The notes: generated from the letters alone by a model not told the origin. Shown: positions 8,036 to 17,182, counted from the first letter of the stretch. The stretch is DNA of 53,609 nucleotides from Bdellovibrionales bacterium (GCA_020850475.1 JADZEO010000143.1:1-53609); one strand, 5' to 3'. Numbers and translations are program-made.

Positions 8036-8994
8036 AGTCGGTAAAGCTGAAAGGCGCCGGGGGCCAATCGGCCGTTGGCCGCTGGCACCGGAGGCGCAAA
8101 GACTGCGAGTTCGACTCCAGTCTGGCGAATGACTACGACAAAATTGTTCTCAACGCCAAACCAAACCCAAGCACCTGGCGAAAAGATATTTCCTGGAGTG
8201 AAATCTCTTACTTCAACAAGGTGTTGGTCCTCGCTCCGCTCTCGCTGGAGAGTCCGGGCACTGAGGTTTCGCAAATGTTCTTGAAAACGAAACACGAGGT
8301 GGCGACGGATCGACCAGGGCAAATGTGAGTTGAGCCATTCAGCGGCTGCCGATGGCCGATGTTCAAAGACCAGGTCCAAATCAGAGCGTCCCACCAGACC
8401 CCGTCCCTGAGGAGAGCTTCCCACCAAGTAGGCCACATCTTCAGCACCCAGAGCCGACTGCAAGCGGCCCGCGACTTTTTTGATATCGGACCAACGGTAA
8501 ACCGCCAAGTCCTGCGACGTCGCGGTCGTCTCCGTCATCACGGCTTGATATGCTTCGGCCACGCTCAATCCTTGCCCTAAAAATTGTCGGAAGCGCAGAT
8601 CCGGACGAAAAATCCGAGCGAACAAGAGATCGACCATTCGCCGGTTCGGCTCTTTTTTGAGCGTGCGATAATCGCGCATCAAGAGCTGGACGAGGGTCTG
8701 GCGCTCATGGGGATTGAGACTGTCAGCCGCCAAAAGAACCTTAGTATTAAAGGACCCATCTGGAAATCTTTGGTCTGTACGAATTTGCCCCACGATGCGG
8801 GTCCATTCCGCCAAGGACGCAGGTCGCTCGAAGGAAAGGCGATCTTGAGAGCTGGTTTTTACCTCTACCGCACACTCGCCCGCCTGACTCAACGCTGGTT
8901 GAACGAGCTGAAAAAACGCGCAAATTGTCGCTGCTAGCAAACCCTTTGACAGGTCTCTGAGGTTAGATTTTGCCCTTGTCGCTCCTAAGTTCAT
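8005..8994 (-). CDS. Exported protein with nucleotidyltransferase-fold signature
   Basis: 329 residues. A signal peptide is visible after the chosen start (LSKGLLAATICAFFQLVQPALSQA, before Gly-Glu-Cys). In the centre, VGSSPQGRGLVGRSDLDL fits the polymerase-beta-type nucleotidyltransferase rule hG[GS]-x9-13-Dh[DE]h exactly: Gly192-Ser193, then Asp205 and Asp207 after 11 residues. A third acidic residue may lie in the following 60 residues but I cannot assign it. If active, it would transfer a nucleotide to a target outside the cytoplasm, or in a prey cell. The ATG at 8994 is inferred from the signal peptide; the frame stays open to 9129, which would run into the divergent gene. Confidence 0.7.
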   Translation of the reverse strand: MNLGATRAKSNLRDLSKGLLAATICAFFQLVQPALSQAGECAVEVKTSSQDRLSFERPASLAEWTRIVGQIRTDQRFPDGSFNTKVLLAADSLNPHERQTLVQLLMRDYRTLKKEPNRRMVDLLFARIFRPDLRFRQFLGQGLSVAEAYQAVMTETTATSQDLAVYRWSDIKKVAGRLQSALGAEDVAYLVGSSPQGRGLVGRSDLDLVFEHRPSAAAEWLNSHLPWSIRRHLVFRFQEHLRNLSARTLQRERSEDQHLVEVRDFTPGNIFSPGAWVWFGVENNFVVVIRQTGVELAVFAPPVPAANGRLAPGAFQLYRLQVDEALGAR

Positions 8995-9100
8995 ATACCG
9001 TGACTTTGCAAGGAAAAGACCAAGGCCTGTGCTTCTAAGGATGGCACAAATAATGAAAACTCTGGCGGGAGTATTAATAACTCCAGTCAGGACACTGATC

Positions 9101-10957
9101 ATGAACGTTTGGCAGATTTGTGCGACCATTCTAATCGTGGCGGGAACTTTTTCGCCAGCTCAGGCGTTTTCCTCGGCACAAATCGATGCCCTCCACCAAC
9201 TCCTCAAGTCGGCCGGTCAAAATATCCCCAAAGTTATTCACTGCCGAGATCAATTTCTCGGCATCTTGAAGCCTGGTGCCGTCAACTTGATCCGCTCCGA
9301 CGGTTCCTTGGTGCAAATCCCGTTTGCCGTCAGCGACGAACGCTACGCTAGTGTGGTATTTGCCTTCTCTGACGACTGTCAATTTCTGGCGATCGGTGGC
9401 TATCGCACTCAGGGGATCTTGGTGCGCCTGGCGAACGAGGAAGTTCGCCCTTTGCCCGTTGACACCAGAAGCGAGTACAACCAGTACCAGGGTAAGCAAA
9501 TCGAATTGAGTTCTTACTATTCCCGTCTTCAGTTTCACAATCACCAGCTCATTGCCTTACGAATTGGCATCGATCGCGAAGAGAGTTTGGTTTTGTTTAA
9601 CGACCGATTTGCCGAGGTCCCACTGCTGACCGGAGGGTCCATCGGCCTTGCGCACTTTTTTGTTGAGCCCCAGACCCACCAACTCTACTTCACCACGAGT
9701 AAAAGAGACGACAGAACCGATCGCACAACGCTTAAGGCTTTTCGCTTGGCTTTAAACAGTGATGGCCCGGCCCGACCCCAGCTGATTTTTGAAACCACGG
9801 ACAGTAAAGACTCCAATTTTGGACACTTTACGAGAATCACCTTCGTCAACAATTCCTTTGTCGCCTTCGACCCAGATTCTCCGGGTTTACGAATTCAAGC
9901 CATCGCAACCGGCGAGATCATCGCTCAGCTGGAAGAAGTTTACTCCGTCCAACAGATCAGTGAGTTCGAGTTCGTCTATCAAAAGGCTCGGTATACGACT
10001 GAGAACGGACTATTTGTCTTTGACGTAAGAACTCGGCAGGAGCGTGAACTGTTTCCGCGCCTGGAGATTGGTCGCCAAATCATTCAGAGTATTGACCCCG
10101 CCGGAATGGTCGTGTTGACTTCGAATTCTCTGCGCCCCCGAGTTTACCGGTTTTTTTCCCCCAACGGTGAGTCGCAAGAACTCGCCATTAAGGGCCTGCC
10201 AATTGAAAACCAAGTCGAACGAGTGGTGGTCACCAGCCAGAACAACTTTAAATATGCGGCGTACTTGTTTAAACCCGCGCAGGAGCCCAGGGCGGTTCTC
10301 ACTTACGTTCATGGTGGGGGCTGTCACCTGAATTACACCATTGATCCCACGACTCGGCTGATCGAGGAGCTCCAAGAGCTGGTCCGGCGCGGCTACGCGG
10401 TGTTTGCAATCAATTATCGAAACTCGAAGTTTGCACCACCCATCAAGTACTACAAACCCACCATGACTCGCGAGGAATGTGGACGAGACGACATCGAAGA
10501 CATTTTTGCTTCACAAGACCACCTCAAACAGCGAATGCCCAAAACTCCCCGCTTCTTATGGGGTCACTCCCATGGCTCTTATCTCGTCAATTTAGCAGCA
10601 ACCAAATATGCTCAGCGTCTCGAGGTTCGCGGACTGATCACCGGCGCAGGAATGTGGACTTTTAACGAGGAAGTCCCGCCCTTCCACAGCCGCGATACCA
10701 GCAACCATTACAACCGCGCCATGATGCCGCTCGATTTTGTGGACCAATTGCACGTCCCTATTCTGTTGTTTCACGGCCGCCAAGACACTCAAGTCGATAT
10801 TAGCCATGCCGAGGCGTTCGTCAAAGAGGCCAATCTCAGGTCGCTCAAGGTCACACCCTTTATCACGCCAAACCAGGCACACCACATCGACCCAGGCTCC
10901 AAGGACTGGCCGCTTTGGCTCGACCATTTGTTCAAATTTTTAGATGATCATCGTTGA
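9101..10957 (+). CDS. Exported S9/prolyl-oligopeptidase-like alpha/beta hydrolase
   Basis: 618 residues. Signal peptide MNVWQICATILIVAGTFSPAQA, then an N-terminal beta-propeller-like region of about 350 residues and a C-terminal alpha/beta hydrolase. The nucleophile is Ser490 in WGHSHGSYL (G-x-S-x-G), the oxyanion region is VHGGGCHLNY, the acid Asp lies in LLFHGRQDTQVD, and the His in TPNQAHHID, so the triad looks complete. Peptidase or esterase activity in the periplasm or outside the cell is likely. The start at 9101 gives a clean signal peptide with AGGA 9 bases upstream; an in-frame ATG at 9053 is possible. It is divergent from the nucleotidyltransferase-like gene, with about 106 bases shared for promoters. 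Confidence 0.85.
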   Translation: MNVWQICATILIVAGTFSPAQAFSSAQIDALHQLLKSAGQNIPKVIHCRDQFLGILKPGAVNLIRSDGSLVQIPFAVSDERYASVVFAFSDDCQFLAIGGYRTQGILVRLANEEVRPLPVDTRSEYNQYQGKQIELSSYYSRLQFHNHQLIALRIGIDREESLVLFNDRFAEVPLLTGGSIGLAHFFVEPQTHQLYFTTSKRDDRTDRTTLKAFRLALNSDGPARPQLIFETTDSKDSNFGHFTRITFVNNSFVAFDPDSPGLRIQAIATGEIIAQLEEVYSVQQISEFEFVYQKARYTTENGLFVFDVRTRQERELFPRLEIGRQIIQSIDPAGMVVLTSNSLRPRVYRFFSPNGESQELAIKGLPIENQVERVVVTSQNNFKYAAYLFKPAQEPRAVLTYVHGGGCHLNYTIDPTTRLIEELQELVRRGYAVFAINYRNSKFAPPIKYYKPTMTREECGRDDIEDIFASQDHLKQRMPKTPRFLWGHSHGSYLVNLAATKYAQRLEVRGLITGAGMWTFNEEVPPFHSRDTSNHYNRAMMPLDFVDQLHVPILLFHGRQDTQVDISHAEAFVKEANLRSLKVTPFITPNQAHHIDPGSKDWPLWLDHLFKFLDDHR

Positions 10958-10998
10958 ACTTGAAGGTGGCGGGCGATACTCGTGCCCTCGCTTGGAAC

Positions 10999-11715
10999 CT
11001 ACAATCCCCAGGCCTTAAAGCTGTTCCAAGCGTAATCATTGATCACCGCGCCGGTTCCCGGTCGCACAAAAAACCCGACACCTGGATTTCCATCGGTCCA
11101 TTTGTTATCGGGATCCTTGATCGTGTAAACGAGAGTACCGTTCTTGTAGATCTTGACCACATTGCCTACTATTTCAGCCCTTACGACGTCGCCCTCGACC
11201 ACGCCCCCCATTCCGGGTCCGGTCCCATCATTTCCGGGCAAGCTTCCGAGGTCGGTGAATTGCCCCAGCGGTCCTTCCCACCGCACGATTTGCACGTAAC
11301 TTCCGCCAAACCACACATTGATTTCATATCCGCGAGCACTGTGTGGCGTGATTTTAAATCGTAAGAGCAACTCAATCTCGTGAGTACTCGGAGGCGTGTA
11401 GCCCGGCCTTCGGTGGACCACCCCTTCGGCGGCGTGATTCGCGGGAAATCCTTGTAGGTGGGCGATAGGATCGGTGTAGCCATTGACGGTTTGGTCGGAA
11501 AAGGCCAAGCCCCCACTGGTTTGCGGGTTTTGCCAATCAAGCCCAACCTCGCCCCCAGTTACCCAAACGCCGCCCTCACGCAGAGGATTTTCGGTGAGAT
11601 CAAAATTTGTGGAGTAGGTCTTCGGAGTGGACTGCGCAATCACCTTCACCGTCGCCGGACTCGACTCGATCGACACCGCTCCCGCGGCTTGTGCAAAAAA
11701 AAGTACTAGGAGCAT
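10999..11715 (-). CDS. Exported concanavalin A-like domain protein
   Basis: 238 residues. Short signal peptide (MLLVLFFAQAAGAVS), then one beta-sandwich domain resembling the 3-keto-disaccharide hydrolase/LamG type: LLLRFKITPHSARGYEINVWFGGSYVQIVRWEG, ...DVVRAEIVGNVVKIYKNGTLVYTIKD, ...GNPGVGFFVRPG. These strand patterns are typical of carbohydrate-binding or glycoside-acting DUF1080-like folds. Catalytic residues cannot be assigned. The start could also be a GTG at 11724; ATG 11715 has GAGG about 11 bases upstream. It is convergent with the S9-type hydrolase gene. Confidence 0.7.
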   Translation of the reverse strand: MLLVLFFAQAAGAVSIESSPATVKVIAQSTPKTYSTNFDLTENPLREGGVWVTGGEVGLDWQNPQTSGGLAFSDQTVNGYTDPIAHLQGFPANHAAEGVVHRRPGYTPPSTHEIELLLRFKITPHSARGYEINVWFGGSYVQIVRWEGPLGQFTDLGSLPGNDGTGPGMGGVVEGDVVRAEIVGNVVKIYKNGTLVYTIKDPDNKWTDGNPGVGFFVRPGTGAVINDYAWNSFKAWGL

Positions 11716-11897
11716 TCGTTCCACACCCTCATCTTATACCTTATCGATAGTTCGGCATAGGCGCCGCGGCAAGAAATCTCATTTTGACCCGTCGCCCGAT
11801 TGCTAAGTTTAAAGGTCTCGTCGTTGAAAAACAACTTTCAACAGTTTGTTGAAAACAGCTATTGCCTCCGCACTTGGATCGTAATTTAGTAGTCCCC

Positions 11898-12704
11898 ATG
11901 AAAAACACCGAGTACTACCAAGTTTACCTTAGCGAAGAATTAGCCCGCCGCTGCGAGAGAAACCCGCGCTACTCCACTCGAGCCTTTGCTCAAGCCCTCA
12001 CCATTGATGTGGCTTCCGTTTCGCGCATCCTGGCCGGCAAACAAATTCCCTCCTTCAAGATCTGCCAAGTGCTGTTTGATAAGCTCGAAATGTCACCGAC
12101 CGATCAGCGAAAGTTCATGTTGTCGGTGGCTGCTCGGCAAAAGGCCGATGGGTGCAAACGCATTTCCCCTGCTTTTAAAAAACTTCATGACCTCGATGCG
12201 GATCGCGTCCATGTATCGGTGGATACCTGGCGGGTGATCGCGGATTGGTATCACGGGGCCATCATGGAACTCACCTTTACTAAGAGCTTCAAGCCAGACC
12301 CCAAGTGGATCGCTAAAGAACTTGGACTCACCGAGGTCGAAGCTAAATTGGCCCTCCAAAGATTGCTGCGGCTGGGACTACTGACCGAAAAAAATGGACG
12401 AATTGTAAAAGCTCACAGTCAAGTTTCTTCGGCTGACAAAAGTGTGACATCGGCGGCTCATCGGCGACTGCAGCGACAGGTTTTGTCTCGAGCGATCGCC
12501 TCTCTTGAGAGTGATCCCATCGAACAACGTAATATGACCTCGATGGCCATGGCGATCGATCCCGCAAAGATTCCACGCGCTAAAGAAATGATTCAAAAAT
12601 TCTCGCGTGAACTCTGCGCCTTTTTAGAATCAGGAAAACAAACTCAAGTTTATCAACTCGGTATTTGTCTTTATCCAGTATCAAAATCAAAGGGGGAACA
12701 ATGA
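11898..12704 (+). CDS. TIGR02147-family regulator (DUF4423)
   Basis: 268 residues, cytoplasmic. The N-terminus YLSEELARRCERNPRYSTRAFAQALTIDVASVSRILAGKQIPS is the characteristic helix-turn-helix-like start of TIGR02147 proteins, known mainly from Fibrobacter and Bdellovibrio relatives. The middle contains DTWRVIADWYHGAIMEL and a second winged-helix-like part (AKELGLTEVEAKLALQRLLRLGLL). DNA binding is likely; targets are unknown. The start is the ATG at 11898; the SD is weak. Its TGA overlaps the ATG of the next gene (ATGA, 12701-12704), so it is translationally coupled to an exported metalloprotease-like protein, which it may control. Confidence 0.88.
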   Translation: MKNTEYYQVYLSEELARRCERNPRYSTRAFAQALTIDVASVSRILAGKQIPSFKICQVLFDKLEMSPTDQRKFMLSVAARQKADGCKRISPAFKKLHDLDADRVHVSVDTWRVIADWYHGAIMELTFTKSFKPDPKWIAKELGLTEVEAKLALQRLLRLGLLTEKNGRIVKAHSQVSSADKSVTSAAHRRLQRQVLSRAIASLESDPIEQRNMTSMAMAIDPAKIPRAKEMIQKFSRELCAFLESGKQTQVYQLGICLYPVSKSKGEQ

Positions 12705-13756
12705 TATTGCACATTATACGCTCCGCAAGTCTGGCGATGGCGTGCTGCGGGCTGACCGCTCTGGCCGGCACCGAAGGACACGGGGGCGACACGCTTCGCT
12801 TTCAATTCGAAGAAGGTCGCGGCTATGCAGCGGCTCTGGCGATGGAAGCAAAAGCTTGCTCGCTCGGCAACGACGTTCGGCCGGAGGTCAAAGATTGGAT
12901 TATGACCAACAAACTGCACCTGGCCAGCGACATTCAGGATAGTCAGCATGTCTGGATAACGGATCCTCAAGCCACTTGCGCCTTCACGCAAACGAAGGGG
13001 AAGTATCCGATCACGCTCTCGTTTGTCACCTGCCGCAGCGGCATTCAAGATTCCCTCGATGCCGCACAACTGTTGATCCACGAATCAGTCCACCATTTTG
13101 ATATCGTCGATGAAAGCTTTGCCGACGAGGTGGCCATTGCTTTAACGACAACTGATCCGCGACGATGTAACGAACCTCCGCCGGCTGATAGCATGGGCCA
13201 GTGCACCGGGCAGCCAATGAGCGAGAGCGAGGCCGTGTCTCGCCTCCAACCAGGGCGTGTGAATCGGGCCTTTAGTACCGCAATTCGCCAGAAACTCGAG
13301 TTTCGTGATTGCTACATCTCCGGTTGCGGCAGTTGGAGCTCGAAGGATGGTGTTGATTTTGCCTTTGATGTTCCGGGAACACTTTACTTCCGTACTCTCT
13401 GGATCTACTTGCGCCTGGTCAACAATCGGCCCCAAGTCGGAATCCGCTGGGCCAAATCAGGGAGCTCCTGGTGGGGTGCAATTAATCCACGGGAAGATGA
13501 TGTGATTTCTGATTGCGGCGTCGTCACCAAAAACGGCGTTCTCGGCTGTCGAGTTCCCGAACTCTCCGTGATGCATACTTGGCAAGGTAAATGGCGCTTC
13601 GATCGCATCCCCACAACGCAATTTATCGGCACACTTCACGAAGGCGATTGCGTTGACCTCGTGGGACGTTACTCCGTTAACCTGGTGGACGAGCACGGCA
13701 ACTCTCTTCGCCGGGAATTTCGTTGGATCATCAACGGCAAAGGCTTCATGAATTGA
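12701..13756 (+). CDS. Exported zincin-like protein with HExxH motif
   Basis: 351 residues. N-terminal hydrophobic signal (MILHIIRSASLAMACCGLTALAG). LLIHESVHHFDIVDESFADE contains HExxH (His127-Glu128-x-x-His131) followed by acidic residues that could supply the third zinc ligand, as in many metallopeptidases. Six or more cysteines suggest disulfides. The C-terminal half (GKWRFDRIPTTQFIGTLHEGDC...) looks like a separate beta-rich domain. Peptidase activity is an inference from the motif and its hydrophobic flank. The ATG lies directly after GGGGGAACA and overlaps the stop of the regulator gene by 4 bases. Confidence 0.78.
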   Translation: MILHIIRSASLAMACCGLTALAGTEGHGGDTLRFQFEEGRGYAAALAMEAKACSLGNDVRPEVKDWIMTNKLHLASDIQDSQHVWITDPQATCAFTQTKGKYPITLSFVTCRSGIQDSLDAAQLLIHESVHHFDIVDESFADEVAIALTTTDPRRCNEPPPADSMGQCTGQPMSESEAVSRLQPGRVNRAFSTAIRQKLEFRDCYISGCGSWSSKDGVDFAFDVPGTLYFRTLWIYLRLVNNRPQVGIRWAKSGSSWWGAINPREDDVISDCGVVTKNGVLGCRVPELSVMHTWQGKWRFDRIPTTQFIGTLHEGDCVDLVGRYSVNLVDEHGNSLRREFRWIINGKGFMN

Positions 13757-14063
13757 CCTCAATCCCGGAGACGCTTTTGTCGAGTCTCCGGGATGTCGAT
13801 GCCTATTGGAGTTTTACACCTACTCAATTTGAAACGGAAAACTTGTCGACACCGACCACGGGCTGACCAAAGCGCCTCCGAACCCTCTGGAATTCGCTCT
13901 CCGCCACGATTTGGCCTTGGCAACCAGGTTCAAATCTCAATTTGATTAACCGCCCTGACTAAGAACATGACATCTGTGCTCCAGAGTAATCAGTTATTTA
14001 ACTAGCAGCACGACTGGAACCATCTTTGCACTACCTATCACTGGTTGTCCGGGAGAATGAAAC
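13757..14063. other. Gene-free stretch of about 300 bases
   Basis: Holds the hairpin at 13763-13793 and, further right, AT-richer sequence before the papain-family gene that should contain its promoter. No coding sequence or RNA gene was recognised. Confidence 0.5.
13763..13793 (+). terminator. Strong hairpin after the HExxH gene, no T-tract
   Basis: Perfect 10-bp arms TCCCGGAGAC (13763-13772) and GTCTCCGGGA (13784-13793) with an 11-base loop, 6 bases after the stop codon. The missing T-run makes intrinsic termination uncertain; it may instead protect the mRNA 3' end. Confidence 0.5.
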
Positions 14064-16190
14064 ATGTGCGGTACGCGCGGTCTCTCGATGATTAGCCGAG
14101 TTTTATCTATATTAATATTGTCTCTCTGGTCCTTCAGCGCAATAGCGCAAACTCCACGCGAGCAGTTTAAAGATTATCCGACCGGCCTCGACAAGGCCGA
14201 GATGGATCGGGTCAACGCCCGCAATAAATTCAAAATCACTCGGGTCAAACCCAATGACCTCGCTCTCCAAAGAAAAAATGACGAACTGACCCAACAAGGT
14301 CGGTCTCTCATTGATCGACGGACCGCGGTTGACCGCGAAAACGAAATCACCATGGTGCCTGTCAGTGGCGGAGCGGACTCTTCGTCGTCACTTCAAGGTG
14401 AGGTCGTGACGGCCTTGGCGACTGGAGTCGATAACTCCACTCTCAGTGCCTTTCCGCCGATCGGCAATCAAGGCGGAGAGGGCTCCTGCTTTCCGTTCAA
14501 TGTTACCTATTATTTGATGAGCCATGAAACCTGCTTGGTGCGGGGCTGTAACAATAAATCAGGCGACCTAACGAACATCTTTTCTCCGCGCTGGATTTAC
14601 AACCAAGTCAACCAAGGGGCCAATCTCGGTTGCTGCCAAGGAAAACTTTGGGAAGTGCTGGAGAACCACGGAGCGCCCAATCTTTATCAACTTCCTTATA
14701 TTTCAGGCGACTACCGCACCTGGGACCTCAACACCAACAATTGGATTTCAGCCCTTTCAAATCGCATGAATCGATTTGCGCCAATCAACATCACCACTGG
14801 CACCGGAGTTTCCAACCTCAAACAGTGGTTGGCCAACGGTCACGTGGCGATGGTGGGAACTTACATCCACTCATTCATTTACGTTAAGGTGGGTACCAAT
14901 CCCAGTGCCGCGAGCCCTTATGCCGGGCAATGGGTGGTTTCATATCTAAACGGCACCTCGGGCGGGCACGCGATGACAGTTGCTGGTTACGATGACAATG
15001 TTTGGGTCGATATCAATAACAACGGCTCAGTCGATGCAAATGAGCTCGGGGCTTTCAAAGTAGTCAACTCGTGGGGAACTGGGTATTCCAATGGCGGTTG
15101 GGTGTGGGTTTCCTACGACGCCTTTAAATCAGTCACCGCGGTGGCGGGCGGACCGTCATCAGGACGAGTCGCATTTACCCAAGACGGTAACGCTTGGACG
15201 AGCACCGCCAAGCTTTCCTACACACCGAAAATTCTCGCGCAATTTACTGTCAACCATGGTCTACGAAACCAACTTGGCCTCAACATTGGAACCTCGTCTA
15301 CTACTGCGACAAGTCCGAGTGCGCTATGGAATCCCGCCATGATTCAGTTTCAAGGGGGTGCCATGGGCTTTGACGGCTCTTCTAACGCCGTCGATGGAAC
15401 TTTTGTTTTTGATTTTAGTGACCTGGTTCCCGCGGGTTCGAGCTCACTCAAGTATTACTTCCAAATGACGGACAACACCTCGGGCAGTCCGGCAGTCCTC
15501 AAAGACTTTCGCATCATCGACGTGGCCCGCGGCCAAACCATCGTTTACAACGGATCGCTTCCCGTCCAGGCCGATGCGAGCACCTCGCGCGTGAGCGTCT
15601 CTTACAGCTTCACTGACGGCAACATCCCTCCAGTCGCGATTATCAGTGGTTCGTCCCAGACCAGCGGATCTTCAGTGCTCGCCGAATTTGACGGCAGTGG
15701 CTCCTATGACCCAGACGGCTCCATTGCGGGCTACTCCTGGAATTTCGGCGATGGCACCTCGCAATTAGGTAATTCCACGGCCTCGCACACCTACACTCGG
15801 GCCGGCAACTTCACTGCCACCTTGACCGTCACTGACAACAAAGGGGCGACCGGAAGCGCAAGTTACGTCGTGTCAATACCTGATACCGAGGCCCCCACGG
15901 CTCCAACAAACTTGGCCGCTCAAATCGTTACAACTTCTAGCCGGGGAAAGAGCAAAAAAGGCACGACCACAACCAGCGTAAAGCTCACTTGGACAGCTGC
16001 GGTTGACAACGTAGGCGTCGCAAAATATTTGATTTTCCGAAATGGCACTTTACTCACTTCCACCACCTCTACGTCGTTGACCGACTCATCGACCGCTGCG
16101 GGCGGGGGAAGCTACAGCTACACAGTGATCGCAGTCGATGCGGCCGGCAACCAATCTGCCAGCAGTAACGTGGCGACCATTAGCCGATAA
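14064..16190 (+). CDS. Secreted papain-family (C1A) peptidase with PKD and Fn3 domains
   Basis: 708 residues. Signal peptide about residues 1-29 (hydrophobic core SILILSLWSFSAIA), a propeptide-like basic region to about 125, then a papain domain: Gln136 and Cys142 in NQGGEGSCFPFN, His302 in GGHAMTVAGYDD, Asn335 in VVNSWG. Between His and Asn sits DINNNGSVDANE (316-327), an EF-hand/dockerin-like calcium loop. A PKD domain (about 525-610, WNFGDGT and VTDNKGATGSA) and a fibronectin type III domain (about 615-708) follow, as in secreted enzymes that bind surfaces. The GGGAG 8 bases before 14064 supports this start over the internal ATG at 14088. A hydrolytic role on host or prey protein is an inference. 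Confidence 0.9.
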   Translation: MCGTRGLSMISRVLSILILSLWSFSAIAQTPREQFKDYPTGLDKAEMDRVNARNKFKITRVKPNDLALQRKNDELTQQGRSLIDRRTAVDRENEITMVPVSGGADSSSSLQGEVVTALATGVDNSTLSAFPPIGNQGGEGSCFPFNVTYYLMSHETCLVRGCNNKSGDLTNIFSPRWIYNQVNQGANLGCCQGKLWEVLENHGAPNLYQLPYISGDYRTWDLNTNNWISALSNRMNRFAPINITTGTGVSNLKQWLANGHVAMVGTYIHSFIYVKVGTNPSAASPYAGQWVVSYLNGTSGGHAMTVAGYDDNVWVDINNNGSVDANELGAFKVVNSWGTGYSNGGWVWVSYDAFKSVTAVAGGPSSGRVAFTQDGNAWTSTAKLSYTPKILAQFTVNHGLRNQLGLNIGTSSTTATSPSALWNPAMIQFQGGAMGFDGSSNAVDGTFVFDFSDLVPAGSSSLKYYFQMTDNTSGSPAVLKDFRIIDVARGQTIVYNGSLPVQADASTSRVSVSYSFTDGNIPPVAIISGSSQTSGSSVLAEFDGSGSYDPDGSIAGYSWNFGDGTSQLGNSTASHTYTRAGNFTATLTVTDNKGATGSASYVVSIPDTEAPTAPTNLAAQIVTTSSRGKSKKGTTTTSVKLTWTAAVDNVGVAKYLIFRNGTLLTSTTSTSLTDSSTAAGGGSYSYTVIAVDAAGNQSASSNVATISR

Positions 16191-16210
16191 AAGCCTTCAT
16201 TGCTCGCAAC

Positions 16211-16234
16211 GGGCTCAACTCTTCTGGTGAGCCC
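16211..16234 (+). terminator. Hairpin after the papain-family gene
   Basis: GGGCTCA (16211-16217) and TGAGCCC (16228-16234) with a 10-base loop, 20 bases after the stop codon. No T-run follows (ATTAACC), so confidence is limited. Confidence 0.4.
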
Positions 16235-16474
16235 ATTAACCGATTCAGTTCGGGCCTATAACAAAAGCTCGCACGCCCCAGTTTCATTAATTCCCAAGTG
16301 ACGAGATTGGGCTGACCACTTGAAACCGATGACCAATCCGGTCACCAATAACATATCTTGAAGATTCGAACTCTAGCACCCAAGGCATCCAAGTCCTGGC
16401 GCGAGAAGTGCAATGTCTCCGCTACTAGCAAATCGACCGATTTATGGCGAAATGAAAGCGTCCGAGGCACATAA

Positions 16475-17182
16475 ATGTTCTTAATTTTGACTACGATTTT
16501 GACAATTTCGTTTTCCGCATCTGCTCAGTCTAAAATGAAGTACTCTCGGGAAGTACCAGCATCGGTACGACAAACGATAGACGCTGACCTAAATCTTTTG
16601 TACTCGCTAGAACTGTCGGGACAAACCCCTCTGCATTCTGAAATATTTGGCCAGGCCCGGGGGACAACCTATAAGCGGTTTTTCGAAAAGTACGTGCAGG
16701 AGATCGGTTTTCACGACTGCGGAGGCGGCAGTAGCGTAGCCTGTGCCTTTCCTGGATCTGACCCGAGAAAGATATTTTTGACGCCACATTATCTCTCCTC
16801 CCCCAAATCCTCTTCGGTCACCCGGCTCTCCTCCCTGTTCCACGAAACACGTCACCTAGATTCTAACTTTGCGAATTGGCCCCATGAACTATGTCCTACG
16901 CCATTCCTTGACGAGCAGGGCAAGGACATCATCGGAATTGTGAGTGGACTTAAGATGGAAGGGCTCGAGGCCTGCGACTGGAGCGTCTACGGCTCTTATG
17001 CCCATCACATCACTGCAATCATGTTTTACAACATGGCTCGATTTTGTTCCAATTGCAATCGTGAGTTTAGAGCAAAAGCCGAGGAGCTTGGCCTCGATCA
17101 AATGCGTCGGGTGATTAATTCATCTGGAATAAAGGCACAAGAGGCCATTCGTGCTGATTTCGAATCCTCTCCAGTTCGTTAA
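16475..17182 (+). CDS. Exported zincin-like protein with HExxH motif
   Basis: 235 residues with a signal peptide (MFLILTTILTISFSASAQ). SSLFHETRHLDSNF carries HExxH (His123-Glu124-x-x-His127) within a hydrophobic-polar helix, and a C-terminal GLEACDWSVYGSYAHHITAIMF could provide further ligands. Paired cysteines (FHDCGGGSSVAC, CSNCN) suggest disulfides. It is different in sequence from the other HExxH protein at 12701 but of the same general layout. GAGG lies about 8 bases before the ATG. Metallopeptidase activity is likely but unproven. Confidence 0.75.
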   Translation: MFLILTTILTISFSASAQSKMKYSREVPASVRQTIDADLNLLYSLELSGQTPLHSEIFGQARGTTYKRFFEKYVQEIGFHDCGGGSSVACAFPGSDPRKIFLTPHYLSSPKSSSVTRLSSLFHETRHLDSNFANWPHELCPTPFLDEQGKDIIGIVSGLKMEGLEACDWSVYGSYAHHITAIMFYNMARFCSNCNREFRAKAEELGLDQMRRVINSSGIKAQEAIRADFESSPVR

